Assembly: GCA_016700415.1 (NCBI GenBank)
Contig: CP065018.1
Span: 3,416,001-3,480,000 of the forward strand
DNA length: 64,000 bases
Reading direction: 5' to 3'
DNA from: Flavobacteriales bacterium
GTDB lineage: Bacteria > Bacteroidota > Bacteroidia > Flavobacteriales_F > PHOS-HE28
A program made the position numbers and the translations under genes. A model generated the notes under the pieces. That model searched no databases and was not told where the DNA came from. It saw only the letters and a program-made list of their open reading frames with translations. Positions 52,192-61,379 of this stretch are shown here, piece after piece. Each line of letters begins with the position of its first letter. Position 1 is the stretch's first letter.

Positions 52192-52255
52192 GCCTTGCAT
52201 AAAGAAGAGATCGAGGCAAAGCCTTGGTACACCAACTTGCGGGTTGGCACACTAG
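52192..52255. repeat. Partial second copy of the MITE (right end)
   Basis: GCCTTGCATAAAGAAGAGAT... through the terminal TTGCGGGTTGGCACACTAG. It matches the right third of the element at 51991-52054 with a few substitutions and keeps the terminal CTAG. Its left two thirds are missing. The CTAG provides the stop codon of the gene on the opposite strand. Confidence 0.65.
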
Positions 52256-55146
52256 CGGATCAAGGTCACCGTACCCGTCACCTCCTTGCGTTCCTGATAG
52301 AGGAGTTGATAGTCGACCCGATACACGTACACCCCGGTCGGTGAAGGCTTGCCTCCATGGCTGCCGTCCCAAGGTTTGAAGGGGTCGGTGGAGGTGTAAA
52401 CGAGTTCACCCCACCGGTCGAACACCTTCACCGAGAAGTCCTTCGGCAGGCACTCACCTGGCCAGCCCCAAGTGTCGTTGACCCCGTCGCCATCAGGCGT
52501 GAACGCGGAAGGGATCCACACGCTACAGGAGTCGCTGCAGTCCGGCACACGGATCATCCGCTCCACGGTGACCACACCACAACTGAGCGTGGCTTGGAGC
52601 GTGACGAGCGTGGGTTCATCCGTGGTGAAGCGTACAAGGGGATCGCTGCCCAGCGCATTGGGGGCGGCACCGCTGAAGTTCCACGTGGCGCTCACCACAG
52701 CTGAATCCGCCAACACCGTGAATTGCACAGGTTCCTGCATGCATCCGGCATCATACCGGAAGTCGGCTTCACAGAGGCATTCGACGTTGATGATCGAAGC
52801 GACCGCATCGTCCGTGCAACCGTACGCATCGGTCACAGCCACGGTGTAGGTGCCGGGATCATGAACGGTGGCCGGATCGGACAGGGGTTGGCCATCATAT
52901 GTGTAGATGGCGTCCATGCCGTTCACAGGGAATACCGCGCTCAGGTCCACCGTCTGCCATGGACAGAGTGTGAAGAATTGGTCCTCTCCCAAGTCGGGGG
53001 CCGTGTGGACCGTCAAGGCCACCATGGCCGTATCGGTACAGCCGGAAGCGTTGGTGACCACAAGTTGGTAGTTGCCCGTTGCATTCACCACCACGGGATC
53101 AGCGACAGAGTTTCCGCCCACGGTCCAAGAGCCGGATGCACCCGTTGGAGCGAATTGAGCTGTAAGGTCGTACGTGGTACCACCACAGATCGAGGCGGTC
53201 ACATCAGGGCCCAATGCGGGCGATGGGTCGAAGCTCAACGCAACGGTGGCGCTGGCCGAGCAGCCTGCCGCGTTTGTCACGGTCAAAAGGTATGTGCCGC
53301 TGGTCGTAACGGAGGTCGGGTCCGCTACGGTGGTCCCGCCCGCCTCCCACAGGGAGGTATTCGCGCCGGTCGCATAGAAGGTGGTCAGGTCCACCGCATT
53401 TCCATCGCATACCGATATCGTTTGATCGGCCCCAAGGACGGGGTTCGTGGAGATGGTCACGCTTACCAAGGCGGAATCGCTACAGCCGTTCGGATCTGTG
53501 GCAACGAGCATGAACGTGCCACCCCCATCGACCGAAACGGGATCCGGAACGGCGATCCCGGAAAGGGTCCATGCAGTGGTGAGCCCTGTGGTAGGAAAGA
53601 ACGTGGTGAGGTCGACGGTCCCATCCTCGCAGGCCGAAGCCGAGGCATCCGGCCCAAGTGCCGGTGCAGGGTTGACATTGACGCTGACGAATGCGGAGTC
53701 GGCACAGGCCAAGGCGTTCGATGCGATCAATCGATACGTACCTGCGGCGCTCACCGATGTGGGATCGATGACAGGAGCACCGGAAAGCGACCATGTGGAA
53801 GTAAGGCCTGTGGTGGTGTACAAAGTGGTCAGATCGATCGTTGCATTGCTGCACAGCGCCAAGGTCTGGTCCGCGCCCAACGGTGCCATCGGCTCCACCG
53901 AAAGGGTGACATCCGCTTGGTCCGCGCAACCATTGCTGTTCGTGGCTGAGAGCGTATAAACACCGGCGTCGGTGGCTGCCGTGGGAGTGGCGAACGGTAG
54001 ACCACCGAAGGTCCACACCGCAGTAAGTCCGGTGACATCGTACAAGCTCGTGAGGTCCAAGCTGCCGCCTGGACAAACGCTGACACTTTCATCCGGTCCC
54101 AGGATCGCTGCCGCGTTGATGTTGAGCGTGACCAACGCGGTGTCGTTGCAGCCACCGGCTGTTTCCCCGATCACCTGATAGGTCCCCGGAACAGTGGCAG
54201 CGGCCGCGGTGGCTCCGGTGATGGGCGCGCCATCAAGCGACCACACTGGCGTTACCCCCGTCAAGTTGAATAAGGCGGTCAGGTCCACGGGGTCCGGGCC
54301 GCAATGGTCCACCACTTGGTCCGCGCCGATCGGTGTTGGGCTGGAAGCGATGATCACGAATTCGGCCCAATAGGAACAGCCGTCCCACATATCATAGGCA
54401 TCGATCCAATAATTCCCGGGCGCGCTCACGGCCGTCGGATCCGTTACCGGACTACCTCCGAGCGTGATGTTATACGAATACCCAGAGTTGTATGCCGTGT
54501 AGTACCCGAGTATGTCGAAGGTCCCACCTGCGCAAATGGTCGCATTGTCAAACGGGATGTAGCCCGGGCAGGGTGGAGGGGCGGAGAAGGCCATGGTGAA
54601 GCCGCCGTTGCCCGATGATCCGTCGAACCAACCGGGTATCCAAATTCCTCCGGTCCCTGTGCCGTTGTTCACGCAAGAAGTGTCGATCACGGTGATGGTC
54701 CACGTGCCATCGGCGTTCTCTCCATCGAATACGCTGAACGATCCGCCCTGTGCGGTCCATGATCCGGTGAATGGCGCTGTGCCGGTCGTGATCGAGGGAT
54801 ACCAGTCGTACTCGAATACGGTGTTCGTATAGTTCTGCCCACCGGCGCCGTTGAATTCGGAAAGGAGCAGCTCGGTGCCTGCCGGTGAGGTCATGAAGAT
54901 CTGCAGGGTCTGTGGATGGTTGCTCGTGATGTTCATCAGGAGCTGGTTCAGCGAATAGGACCATGGTGTGCCTGGTTGTGCGAGCCAACCCATTCCACTG
55001 ACGTTGGCCGTGAAGATGCTGGTGTCGCACAGTGGAATGGGACCGCTGGTGAAGGGGATGACCGTCACCTGAGCGGTGCTGCGTTCGGACAGCCCCATCA
55101 TGATCAACAGGAAAAGACCGGAACGCACGAAAAAGGAACAAGGCAT
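52252..55146 (-). CDS. P-domain and Ig-like repeat protein, T9SS type B
   Basis: A 964-residue exported protein. The start at 55146 (MPCSFFVRSGLFLLIMMGLS) gives a signal peptide ending ERSTAQ. Residues about 27-190 resemble the proprotein-convertase P domain (GTELLLSEFNGAGGQNYTNT; FDGENADGTWTITVIDTSCV). A stretch of eight or so Ig-like repeats of about 80 residues follows, each with LGPD or LGAD at the start, an internal VDLTT(L/F) and a closing GTYxLxxTNxxGCxD. The last 90 residues are the gliding-motility CTD (IPSAFTPDGDGVNDTW, VKVFDRWGELVY, VTGTVTLIR). It is likely an adhesin-like surface protein. Its stop codon TAG is part of the MITE fragment at 52192-52255, so the original 3' end may have been altered slightly. 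Confidence 0.88.
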   Translation of the reverse strand: MPCSFFVRSGLFLLIMMGLSERSTAQVTVIPFTSGPIPLCDTSIFTANVSGMGWLAQPGTPWSYSLNQLLMNITSNHPQTLQIFMTSPAGTELLLSEFNGAGGQNYTNTVFEYDWYPSITTGTAPFTGSWTAQGGSFSVFDGENADGTWTITVIDTSCVNNGTGTGGIWIPGWFDGSSGNGGFTMAFSAPPPCPGYIPFDNATICAGGTFDILGYYTAYNSGYSYNITLGGSPVTDPTAVSAPGNYWIDAYDMWDGCSYWAEFVIIASSPTPIGADQVVDHCGPDPVDLTALFNLTGVTPVWSLDGAPITGATAAAATVPGTYQVIGETAGGCNDTALVTLNINAAAILGPDESVSVCPGGSLDLTSLYDVTGLTAVWTFGGLPFATPTAATDAGVYTLSATNSNGCADQADVTLSVEPMAPLGADQTLALCSNATIDLTTLYTTTGLTSTWSLSGAPVIDPTSVSAAGTYRLIASNALACADSAFVSVNVNPAPALGPDASASACEDGTVDLTTFFPTTGLTTAWTLSGIAVPDPVSVDGGGTFMLVATDPNGCSDSALVSVTISTNPVLGADQTISVCDGNAVDLTTFYATGANTSLWEAGGTTVADPTSVTTSGTYLLTVTNAAGCSASATVALSFDPSPALGPDVTASICGGTTYDLTAQFAPTGASGSWTVGGNSVADPVVVNATGNYQLVVTNASGCTDTAMVALTVHTAPDLGEDQFFTLCPWQTVDLSAVFPVNGMDAIYTYDGQPLSDPATVHDPGTYTVAVTDAYGCTDDAVASIINVECLCEADFRYDAGCMQEPVQFTVLADSAVVSATWNFSGAAPNALGSDPLVRFTTDEPTLVTLQATLSCGVVTVERMIRVPDCSDSCSVWIPSAFTPDGDGVNDTWGWPGECLPKDFSVKVFDRWGELVYTSTDPFKPWDGSHGGKPSPTGVYVYRVDYQLLYQERKEVTGTVTLIR

Positions 55147-55275
55147 GGAGAGGATTATTTCTTGGAAGGAACAATGGAACAGCCTCCGCACGCAATAGAC
55201 GACCCGTGACCGATGGTGGTTGTCTGGATCTCAGGAAATAAACTTCAAGATGGAGCGACGGGCGCGACCCTCACC

Positions 55276-55983
55276 TCACTTCTTCTTCGCTGCCTTCTTC
55301 GCCGTCTTTTTCACGGCCTTGGCCTTGCCGACGCCATTGGTCGCGCCTTTGGGAGCCTCCTTGTCCATCGGGAATAGCCCGTGGATCTCGGCATCGATGG
55401 AGTTGATGATCTTTCCGAGGTCCTCCGGATTCGTGTGGAAGGAATTCTCGTCCACGTCGATCACCAGCACTTTTCCTTTGTCGTAGGTGGTGATCCACGC
55501 CTCGTAGCGTTCATGCAGGCGCTTGAGGTAGTCGATGCTGATGCTGCTCTCGTAGTCACGGCCTCGCTCCGCGATCTGGTTCACCAGATTGGGTACGCTG
55601 GCGCGGAGATAGATCATCAGGTCCGGCGGGGTCACGGCACCGTCCATGTTCTTGAACAGGCGGAAGTAGTTCTCGAAATCACGCGTGGTCATCAGGCCCA
55701 TGGCGTGGAGGTTGGGCGCGAAGATGTAGGCGTCCTCATAGATCGTGCGGTCCTGCACCACGTTGCGTCCGCTGCGGCGGATCTCCAGCAACTGCTCGAA
55801 GCGCGAATTGAGGAAGAAGATCTGGAGGTTGAAGCTCCAGCGCTGCATGTCCTTATAGAAGTCGAACAGGTACGGGTTGTTGTCCACGGCCTCCTCGAGG
55901 CGGTCCCACTGGTAGTGTTTGGCCAGAAGTTTCGTGAGGGTGGTCTTACCTGATCCGATGTTTCCTGCGATGGCGATATGCAT
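55276..55983 (-). CDS. Deoxynucleoside kinase with lysine-rich tail
   Basis: A 235-residue kinase of the deoxynucleoside/deoxyguanosine kinase family, start MHIAIAGNIGSGKTT (55983) with the P-loop at residues 7-14. The family shows EEAVDNNPYLFDFYKDM, RNVVQDRTIYEDAYIFA (substrate-binding DR) and a lid with RGRDYE. It transfers phosphate from ATP to deoxyribonucleosides, the salvage counterpart of thyA and the nucleoside transporter in this window. After the normal C-terminal end (about residue 210) there is an unusual tail, GKAKAVKKTAKKAAKKK, resembling histone H1-like or nucleoid-protein tails. It is a continuous frame, not a shift. A TATTTTCG box lies 32 bases upstream. Confidence 0.92.
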   Translation of the reverse strand: MHIAIAGNIGSGKTTLTKLLAKHYQWDRLEEAVDNNPYLFDFYKDMQRWSFNLQIFFLNSRFEQLLEIRRSGRNVVQDRTIYEDAYIFAPNLHAMGLMTTRDFENYFRLFKNMDGAVTPPDLMIYLRASVPNLVNQIAERGRDYESSISIDYLKRLHERYEAWITTYDKGKVLVIDVDENSFHTNPEDLGKIINSIDAEIHGLFPMDKEAPKGATNGVGKAKAVKKTAKKAAKKK

Positions 55984-56014
55984 GTTGGAGTTGTCTCTAC
56001 TGGTGGGAAGATCG

Positions 56015-56022
56015 CGAAAATA
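56015..56022 (-). promoter_or_regulatory. Candidate -7 box, deoxynucleoside kinase
   Basis: TATTTTCG on the minus strand, 32 bases upstream of the ATG at 55983; one mismatch to TAnnTTTG. Confidence 0.4.
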
Positions 56023-56130
56023 CCCCCTTCGGCGTGAGAGGAGGCCCAATGTGGAAAAGTGTTTCTGAAATCGTGCCCTATCAAGGATGAGCACGAGTTT
56101 TGAACATACGGACTGCGTGGGATCTGCGGC

Positions 56131-56937
56131 TCATTGCCCGATGCCCACCACCAGCACCCGGCCCGGCAGCAGGCGGTAGAGGAGACCTTGCTCGATCCGC
56201 GCATCCAGCACGGGCAAGGGGTCCGTGGTGGTAGGCCAAGCCACGGTATCCGTTGTGAACGCGCGCATGTCATACCGGTTCAGCAGGCCGTTCTCCACGT
56301 ACCAGATGAAGCCGTCGCGCACCTGGATGCGCTCTGTGCCGAATATGGGCAGGTTCCGGATAAAACTGCCGAACAGGTCGAAGACCATCACGCCGTGTTC
56401 GGGGTCCACCAGGTAGAGACGGTCATCGGCCTCTTCCATATAAGTGGGCTGCGGGGTGAAGGACAGGAGCTGGTCAAGTCGGCCGGTATTGGCCACGGGG
56501 CGGAGTTGTGCATCCACCCGCATCAGCGCAAGCTCTCGTTCATCGAAGAACCAGATGCGGCCCTGCACGCTCATGCAGGCCAGTGTCACTTGAGGGAATC
56601 CGTTCCGGGAAAGGTCGAGTACTGAGCCCTGCACGCTGAGCGTATTGTCCAACATGGCCAACTGTCCTTGTGCACGGGAGAAGATGAGCGGCTTCAGCGA
56701 GGAGAAGGCGTCGATGCGGGAGATCGCTCCGAAGGTGTTCAGGCTGTTGTGCGCCACATGCCGGCCGTGCGGATCGTAGAGGTCCAGGTCGTTCCCGCGC
56801 AAGGTGTACAGATTGCCGAGCTCGTCCGTGGTGAAGCGGTCCATGGCCCCTTCCACGGCCCAGCGCACCGTGTCGGCCTGGGCCCATGTGGCGGTCAGAG
56901 GCACGGACATCAAGACCGCGGCAAAAAAGGGCTTCAT
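56131..56937 (-). CDS. Secreted propeller-like protein of unknown function
   Basis: A 268-residue protein with a signal peptide (MKPFFAAVLMSVPLTATWAQ). The mature part is a series of short beta repeats such as DELGNLYTLRGNDLDLYDPHG, ADDRLYLVDPEHGVMVFDLFG and RDGFIWYVENGLLNRYDM, typical of NHL- or propeller-like folds. I cannot assign a ligand or enzyme activity. Its ATG overlaps the stop of the GH3 gene by four bases (56934-56937), so it is translated with that gene. It is followed by the deoxynucleoside kinase after about 150 bases. Confidence 0.8.
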   Translation of the reverse strand: MKPFFAAVLMSVPLTATWAQADTVRWAVEGAMDRFTTDELGNLYTLRGNDLDLYDPHGRHVAHNSLNTFGAISRIDAFSSLKPLIFSRAQGQLAMLDNTLSVQGSVLDLSRNGFPQVTLACMSVQGRIWFFDERELALMRVDAQLRPVANTGRLDQLLSFTPQPTYMEEADDRLYLVDPEHGVMVFDLFGSFIRNLPIFGTERIQVRDGFIWYVENGLLNRYDMRAFTTDTVAWPTTTDPLPVLDARIEQGLLYRLLPGRVLVVGIGQ

Positions 56938-58445
56938 ACCGGCTCGTTCTGCAACAACTGGTCCAATAGTGTGCGGTCATTGCAGAGCCGGGGCACCTTG
57001 TTCTGTCCGCCCAATTTACCCCGCTCTTTCAGCCATCTGTGGAAGGTGTCCTTTTGCACCGCGTGCACGATGGGCCGCCGGAGCACCATGCCCGTGCTGC
57101 GCTTGGCATCGTAGTCACTATTGAGCCCGCGCATGGTCTCATCCAGCACGGTAATGAAGTGCTCCATGTCTTCCGGGGCCGCCTCGAACTCGATCATCCA
57201 TTCGTGGCAGCCTCGGGCCTCGGCATCCATGTAGACCGGACCGGCCGTGTATTCGCGCACCACACTGCCTGTGGCGGCACAGGCCGCCTGGATGCCACGG
57301 TCCGCGTTCTCCACGATCAGTTCCTCGCCGAAGGCATTGATGAAGCTCTTGGTCCTGCCGCTCACTTGGATGCGGTAGGGCGCAGTGTGCGTGAAGTGGA
57401 CGGTATCCCCCGGCATGTAACGCCACAGCCCGGCGTTGGTGCTGATCACCACTGCGTATTCCCGGTCCTTCTGAACTTCATGGAGCAGCTTGGTCTGCGG
57501 CTGCTCCCGGTGCAATTCCTCCACCGGGATGAACTCGAAGAAGATGCCATAGTCCAGCATCAGCAGCAGGTCGTCGGCACCATGCACGTCGGTGATGCCG
57601 AAAAAACCTTCGCTGGCGTTGTAGGTCTCCAGGTAGTTCACCTCAGCGGAGGGGAAGAGCTTTTTATACTGCTCGCGATAGGGCCGGAAGCTCACGCCAC
57701 CGTGCATGAACAGCTCCAGGTTCGGCCATACCTCCATGATGTCCTTCTTGCCGGTGAGCTCGAGCACGCGCTTCAACACCACCATCGTCCAAGAGGGCAC
57801 GCCGGCAATGCTGCGCACGTCCTCACGCATGGTCTCGCGGGCCATGCGTTCCACCTTTTCTTCCCAATTCTCCATCAGTGCCGTTTCGATCACCGGTGTG
57901 CGGCGCACCTCCACCCAAATAGGCAGGTTGCGGATGATGATGGCGCTGAGGTCGCCGGAATAGGCGTCGTTGCGGACCGGTTCCGAGGCGCTGCTGCCGC
58001 CCACCACCATGGTCATGCCCTGGTAAAGCTTGCTTTGCGGACGCATGGCGAAGTGCAGCGCCAGCAGGTCCTTGCCCCCCTTGTAGTGGCATTCCTCCAA
58101 GGCCTCGCGGCTCACGGGGATGTACTTGCTCTTGGCGTTGGTGGTACCGCTGCTCTTGGCGAACCACTTGATGTCCGTGGGCCAAAGGAGGTTTTGCTCG
58201 CCCTTGCGCATGCGGTCAACCCAGGGCTTCACATGAGTATAGTCCTGAAGGGGTACGCGCTGGCGGAATTCATCAGGCGTTTGGATGCTGGAATAGTCAT
58301 ACTGCCTGCCCCACGTGGTATAGCGCGCGGACTGGATCAGCCCATGGAAGACCTCCAACTGGGCCTCATGCGGGTGGTCGCGGAACAGCTCGATCTGCTG
58401 CAGCCGCTTTTTCATCAGGAAGGAGAACAGCGCGTTGACGGGCAT
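56934..58445 (-). CDS. GH3 family acyl-adenylate-forming ligase
   Basis: A 503-residue member of the GH3 family, which adenylates a carboxylic acid and joins it to an amine, usually an amino acid. Start at MPVNALFSFLMKKRLQQIEL. The ATP-binding motif SSGTTNAKSKYIPVS (about residues 95-110), the second motif YNASEGFFGITD and the MPGDTVHFT ... SGRTKSFINAFGEELI region are all present. In plants the family conjugates auxin and jasmonate; bacterial substrates are mostly unknown. A frame extends upstream to 58547 but lacks family similarity there. Transcribed divergently from the DUF2797 gene with only 52 bases between starts. Confidence 0.93.
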   Translation of the reverse strand: MPVNALFSFLMKKRLQQIELFRDHPHEAQLEVFHGLIQSARYTTWGRQYDYSSIQTPDEFRQRVPLQDYTHVKPWVDRMRKGEQNLLWPTDIKWFAKSSGTTNAKSKYIPVSREALEECHYKGGKDLLALHFAMRPQSKLYQGMTMVVGGSSASEPVRNDAYSGDLSAIIIRNLPIWVEVRRTPVIETALMENWEEKVERMARETMREDVRSIAGVPSWTMVVLKRVLELTGKKDIMEVWPNLELFMHGGVSFRPYREQYKKLFPSAEVNYLETYNASEGFFGITDVHGADDLLLMLDYGIFFEFIPVEELHREQPQTKLLHEVQKDREYAVVISTNAGLWRYMPGDTVHFTHTAPYRIQVSGRTKSFINAFGEELIVENADRGIQAACAATGSVVREYTAGPVYMDAEARGCHEWMIEFEAAPEDMEHFITVLDETMRGLNSDYDAKRSTGMVLRRPIVHAVQKDTFHRWLKERGKLGGQNKVPRLCNDRTLLDQLLQNEPV

Positions 58446-58463
58446 GGTTAGGTTGGGGCGCTC

Positions 58464-58471
58464 TACTTTCG
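58464..58471 (+). promoter_or_regulatory. Candidate -7 box of the DUF2797 gene
   Basis: TACTTTCG, one mismatch to TAnnTTTG, 27 bases before the ATG at 58498. Its position favours that start over the in-frame ATG at 58435. Confidence 0.4.
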
Positions 58472-58497
58472 TGCGGAAGGTAATACCGGACCGGAAA

Positions 58498-59316
58498 ATG
58501 GATGGATCGCCCTTGCGGAAAATGCTCGCCGACCTCGATGAGGACAAGGAAAACGGCAGTGGTCATGTAACGTATGCACTGCACCTTGCGACCGGCACCA
58601 TACCGTTGGAGGGCTTCATCGCGAATGAATTCACGTTGCGCTTTACCGGGGCGAAAACATGCATCTCCTGTGGGAAGCGCGTGAAGAAGTTTTACGGACA
58701 GGGCACCTGCTACCCATGTTTCCGCGATGCCCCTGAGGCCAGCCCCTGCATCATCCGGCCGGAGCTGTGTTGCGCCCATCTCGGTGAGGGGCGCGATGTG
58801 CAATGGGAGCTCGACCACCACATGCAGGAGCACATCGTGTACCTGTCCTACACCGGGAACCTGAAGGTCGGTGTAACGCGCAGCACCCAAGTGCCGGTGC
58901 GTTGGATCGATCAGGGGGCAGTTCTGGCCGTACCCATTGCGCGGGTGCCGTATCGGCAGTTGGCGGGAGCCATCGAAGTCGATCTGAAGCGCTTGTTCTC
59001 CGACCGGACGGACTGGCGAAAAATGCTTCGACCGATCGGCCCCGGTGAGGGTGAAGGCGATTTGGAAGAGGCCCGGGCGAAAGCGATCGCACAGGCGGAC
59101 CCCACCTCGGCCAAGTACATGCTTCCGGAAGAGCCGTTGGTCCACCTCCAGTATCCCTTGCCACCGGTACCGCCCAAGCTCGTGAGCGTTCAATTGGACA
59201 AGCTCCCGGAGATCTCGGGCCGGTTGCTCGGCATCAAGGGCCAGTACTTGGTCTGGAGCGATGGACGAGTGCTGAACGTGCGCAACCACACCGGATTTCA
59301 TGTGGAAGTGGGGTAG
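58498..59316 (+). CDS. DUF2797 zinc-binding protein
   Basis: A 272-residue cytoplasmic protein of the DUF2797 family, start MDGSPLRKMLADLDED. The start fits a -7 box at 58464-58471 and avoids overlap with the divergent GH3 gene. A four-cysteine zinc-ribbon-like motif lies at residues 55-74 (CxxC with GKRVKKFYGQGT then CxxC). More cysteines follow at residues 84 and 91-92 and a histidine at 94. The following domain (HIVYLSYTGNLKVGVTRSTQ) resembles the GIY-YIG-like fold proposed for the family, with RWIDQGA. No activity is established. A terminator follows at 59431. Confidence 0.9.
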   Translation: MDGSPLRKMLADLDEDKENGSGHVTYALHLATGTIPLEGFIANEFTLRFTGAKTCISCGKRVKKFYGQGTCYPCFRDAPEASPCIIRPELCCAHLGEGRDVQWELDHHMQEHIVYLSYTGNLKVGVTRSTQVPVRWIDQGAVLAVPIARVPYRQLAGAIEVDLKRLFSDRTDWRKMLRPIGPGEGEGDLEEARAKAIAQADPTSAKYMLPEEPLVHLQYPLPPVPPKLVSVQLDKLPEISGRLLGIKGQYLVWSDGRVLNVRNHTGFHVEVG

Positions 59317-59430
59317 ATCCACACGGCTCTCCGCTTCAGGACCCTGAACACGGAAATATCCAGCTCATCTGTAACCTTCCCCAAAACCCCGCCGTTATAT
59401 TGCTCGGGTTTGGATTTTGGGTTATGGGTG

Positions 59431-59465
59431 GAAGGGTCCGGCGAAAGCCGGGCCCTTCCTTTTTC
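59431..59465 (+). terminator. Terminator after the DUF2797 gene
   Basis: GAAGGGTCCGGC, tetraloop GAAA, GCCGGGCCCTTC, followed by CTTTTT. The stem and T-run are on the plus strand. Confidence 0.8.
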
Positions 59466-59467
59466 CC

Positions 59468-61291
59468 TTAATGGATGTCCATCTCGAAAGGCATCCGGGC
59501 CTGTATGCCTGTGATGGTGCGCACTTTGCGCACGGCCTCGAAGCGGTGCAGCAGTTCCACATCATCCCCGAAGGCTTCCTTAGCTACCCAAGTGCGCGCC
59601 TGAACGTTCAGGCTTTCCTTCAGTTGCTCAAAGAAGTCCTTTTGCTCGGGATAGCCCACGGTGCGGTATTCGCCTTCGCCCAGATCGGCCAGCTTGGCGG
59701 CTTCTGCGGTGGCGGCCTCCAACCCGCCCATTTCATCCACCAGTCCGATACGCTTGGCGTCCGTGCCGGTCCAAACACGGCCCTGCCCGATGCTGTCCAC
59801 GGCGGCCACCTCCATGTGGCGGCCTTCCGCAACACGCTGGGTGAAGGTGGAGTAGAAGTTGTCGATGAAGCCTTGGATGATGCCCTTCTCGTCCGCAGTG
59901 AGCGGGCGGGTCACGGTGAGCATGCCGGCGTACTTGTGCGTCTGCACCCCGTCAAAGGTGAGGCCGAGCTTGTCGTTGAAGAAGCCCTGCATGTTGGGGA
60001 TCATGCCGAAGACGCCGATGCTGCCTGTGATGGTGGTGGGCTCCGCGAAGATCTTGTCCGCCGCGCAGCTGATGTAGTAGCCGCCGCTGGCCGCCACGTC
60101 GCCCATGCTCACCACCACGGGCTTCACCGCCTTGGCCAGCATCACCTCGCGCCAGATCACGTCGCTGGCCAAACCGCTTCCGCCGGGGCTGTTCACGCGC
60201 AGCACGATGGCCTTCACCGTGCTGTCCTCACGGGCCTTGCGGATGGCCTCGCTGAGGGTGGTGCCGCCTATACTGCCGTCCTCGCCATCGCCGTCCACGA
60301 TGTCGCCCTGAGCGTATACCACGGCCACCTTTGGCTTTTTCCAAGAAGAGATTTCGCTTGCGTCCTTCTCCGGCTTTGCCTTGGCCACATAGGCCTTGGT
60401 GTATTTGTTCAGGTCCACAAAATTGATGTCCTTGCCAATATCCAGATTCATGCGTTCCTTGATGCCGGCAAGCACCTCGTCGCGGTACACGAGGCTGTCT
60501 ACCAGGCCGGTGGTCACGGCGTCCTGGGCCTTGCGCACCATCATGTTCTCGGCGATGGCGTTCAGCTTGGCGGTGTCCAGTTGGCGCAGCGCTCCCACCT
60601 CGGTGATGTAGTTGCCCCAGATCCCGTCCAGTAACCGGGTGACCTGCATCTTGTTCGCCGGGCTCATGTCCTTGCGGGTGAAGGCTTCGCCGAAACTCTT
60701 GAACTTGTTGTCGCTGCCGCGGATGAACTGGATCTCGATGCCGAGCTTCTCGAAGAGGCCCGTGTAAAACATCATCTCACTGCGCAGCCCCCGGAAGTCG
60801 AGGTCGCCCTGCGGCACCATGTAGACCTTGTCCGCGACACTGGCCAGGTAATAGCTCTTTTGCGTGTATGTGTCGGCGAAGGCCACCACGGGCTTCCCGC
60901 TTTCCGCTTTGAAGGCGATCAGTTTGTCGCGGATCTCCTTTACGGTGGTAAACCCGGCGTTCACCATGCCCAGGTCCAGGAACACGCCCTTGATGCGGTC
61001 GTCCTTCTTGGCCTTTTCGATGTCGTCCAATATGTCGTTCAGCCCGAGCTTGCCCATGCCCTTGAAAGGGCCGAAGTCCAAGCTGAAAGGTTCCTTGGCG
61101 CCACGGTCCACCACCACCTGGTCCAAGCTGATGCGCAAAACAGAGTTCGAGGATACGGAGGGAGCCTTCCCCTCCATGCTGAAGGCACTGCCCAAGGCGG
61201 CCAGTGAGCCGATAAAGAGAACGATGAGCACGATGCCGATGAGCAGGGAGCCCAGCATCGAGGCGAGCATGAACTTCAAAAACTGGCGCAT
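59468..61291 (-). CDS. sppA: Signal peptide peptidase SppA, long type
   Basis: A 607-residue inner-membrane serine protease of the long SppA type that degrades cleaved signal peptides. One N-terminal membrane helix (SLLIGIVLIVLFIGSLAALG) is followed by two homologous S49 domains. The nucleophile serine is in GDVAASGGYYISCAADK in the second domain. The general-base lysine is expected in KFKSFGEAFTRKDMSP in the first. The motif GSIGVFG follows the serine as in E. coli SppA. The start at 61291 (MRQFLKFMLASML) is the first ATG before the membrane helix. A -7 box with perfect TAATTTTG lies 26 bases upstream. The many exported proteins in the window make it a fitting neighbour. Confidence 0.95.
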   Translation of the reverse strand: MRQFLKFMLASMLGSLLIGIVLIVLFIGSLAALGSAFSMEGKAPSVSSNSVLRISLDQVVVDRGAKEPFSLDFGPFKGMGKLGLNDILDDIEKAKKDDRIKGVFLDLGMVNAGFTTVKEIRDKLIAFKAESGKPVVAFADTYTQKSYYLASVADKVYMVPQGDLDFRGLRSEMMFYTGLFEKLGIEIQFIRGSDNKFKSFGEAFTRKDMSPANKMQVTRLLDGIWGNYITEVGALRQLDTAKLNAIAENMMVRKAQDAVTTGLVDSLVYRDEVLAGIKERMNLDIGKDINFVDLNKYTKAYVAKAKPEKDASEISSWKKPKVAVVYAQGDIVDGDGEDGSIGGTTLSEAIRKAREDSTVKAIVLRVNSPGGSGLASDVIWREVMLAKAVKPVVVSMGDVAASGGYYISCAADKIFAEPTTITGSIGVFGMIPNMQGFFNDKLGLTFDGVQTHKYAGMLTVTRPLTADEKGIIQGFIDNFYSTFTQRVAEGRHMEVAAVDSIGQGRVWTGTDAKRIGLVDEMGGLEAATAEAAKLADLGEGEYRTVGYPEQKDFFEQLKESLNVQARTWVAKEAFGDDVELLHRFEAVRKVRTITGIQARMPFEMDIH

Positions 61292-61317
61292 GGGAATGGG
61301 GTTTTTATTATCGGGAT

Positions 61318-61325
61318 CAAAATTA
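61318..61325 (-). promoter_or_regulatory. -7 box of sppA
   Basis: TAATTTTG on the minus strand, a perfect TAnnTTTG match, 26 bases upstream of the start codon at 61291. Confidence 0.5.
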
Positions 61326-61379
61326 GACGTATGGTAAGGTGGCTTTACGCACGATCACATGGGCGGCAAGTGCCTGTGG

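Noticed and set aside
57039..58451. A 470-codon frame on the plus strand
   Set aside because: It is antisense to the well-supported GH3 gene; its histidine-, valine- and leucine-rich composition is what high-GC coding sequence yields on the opposite strand.
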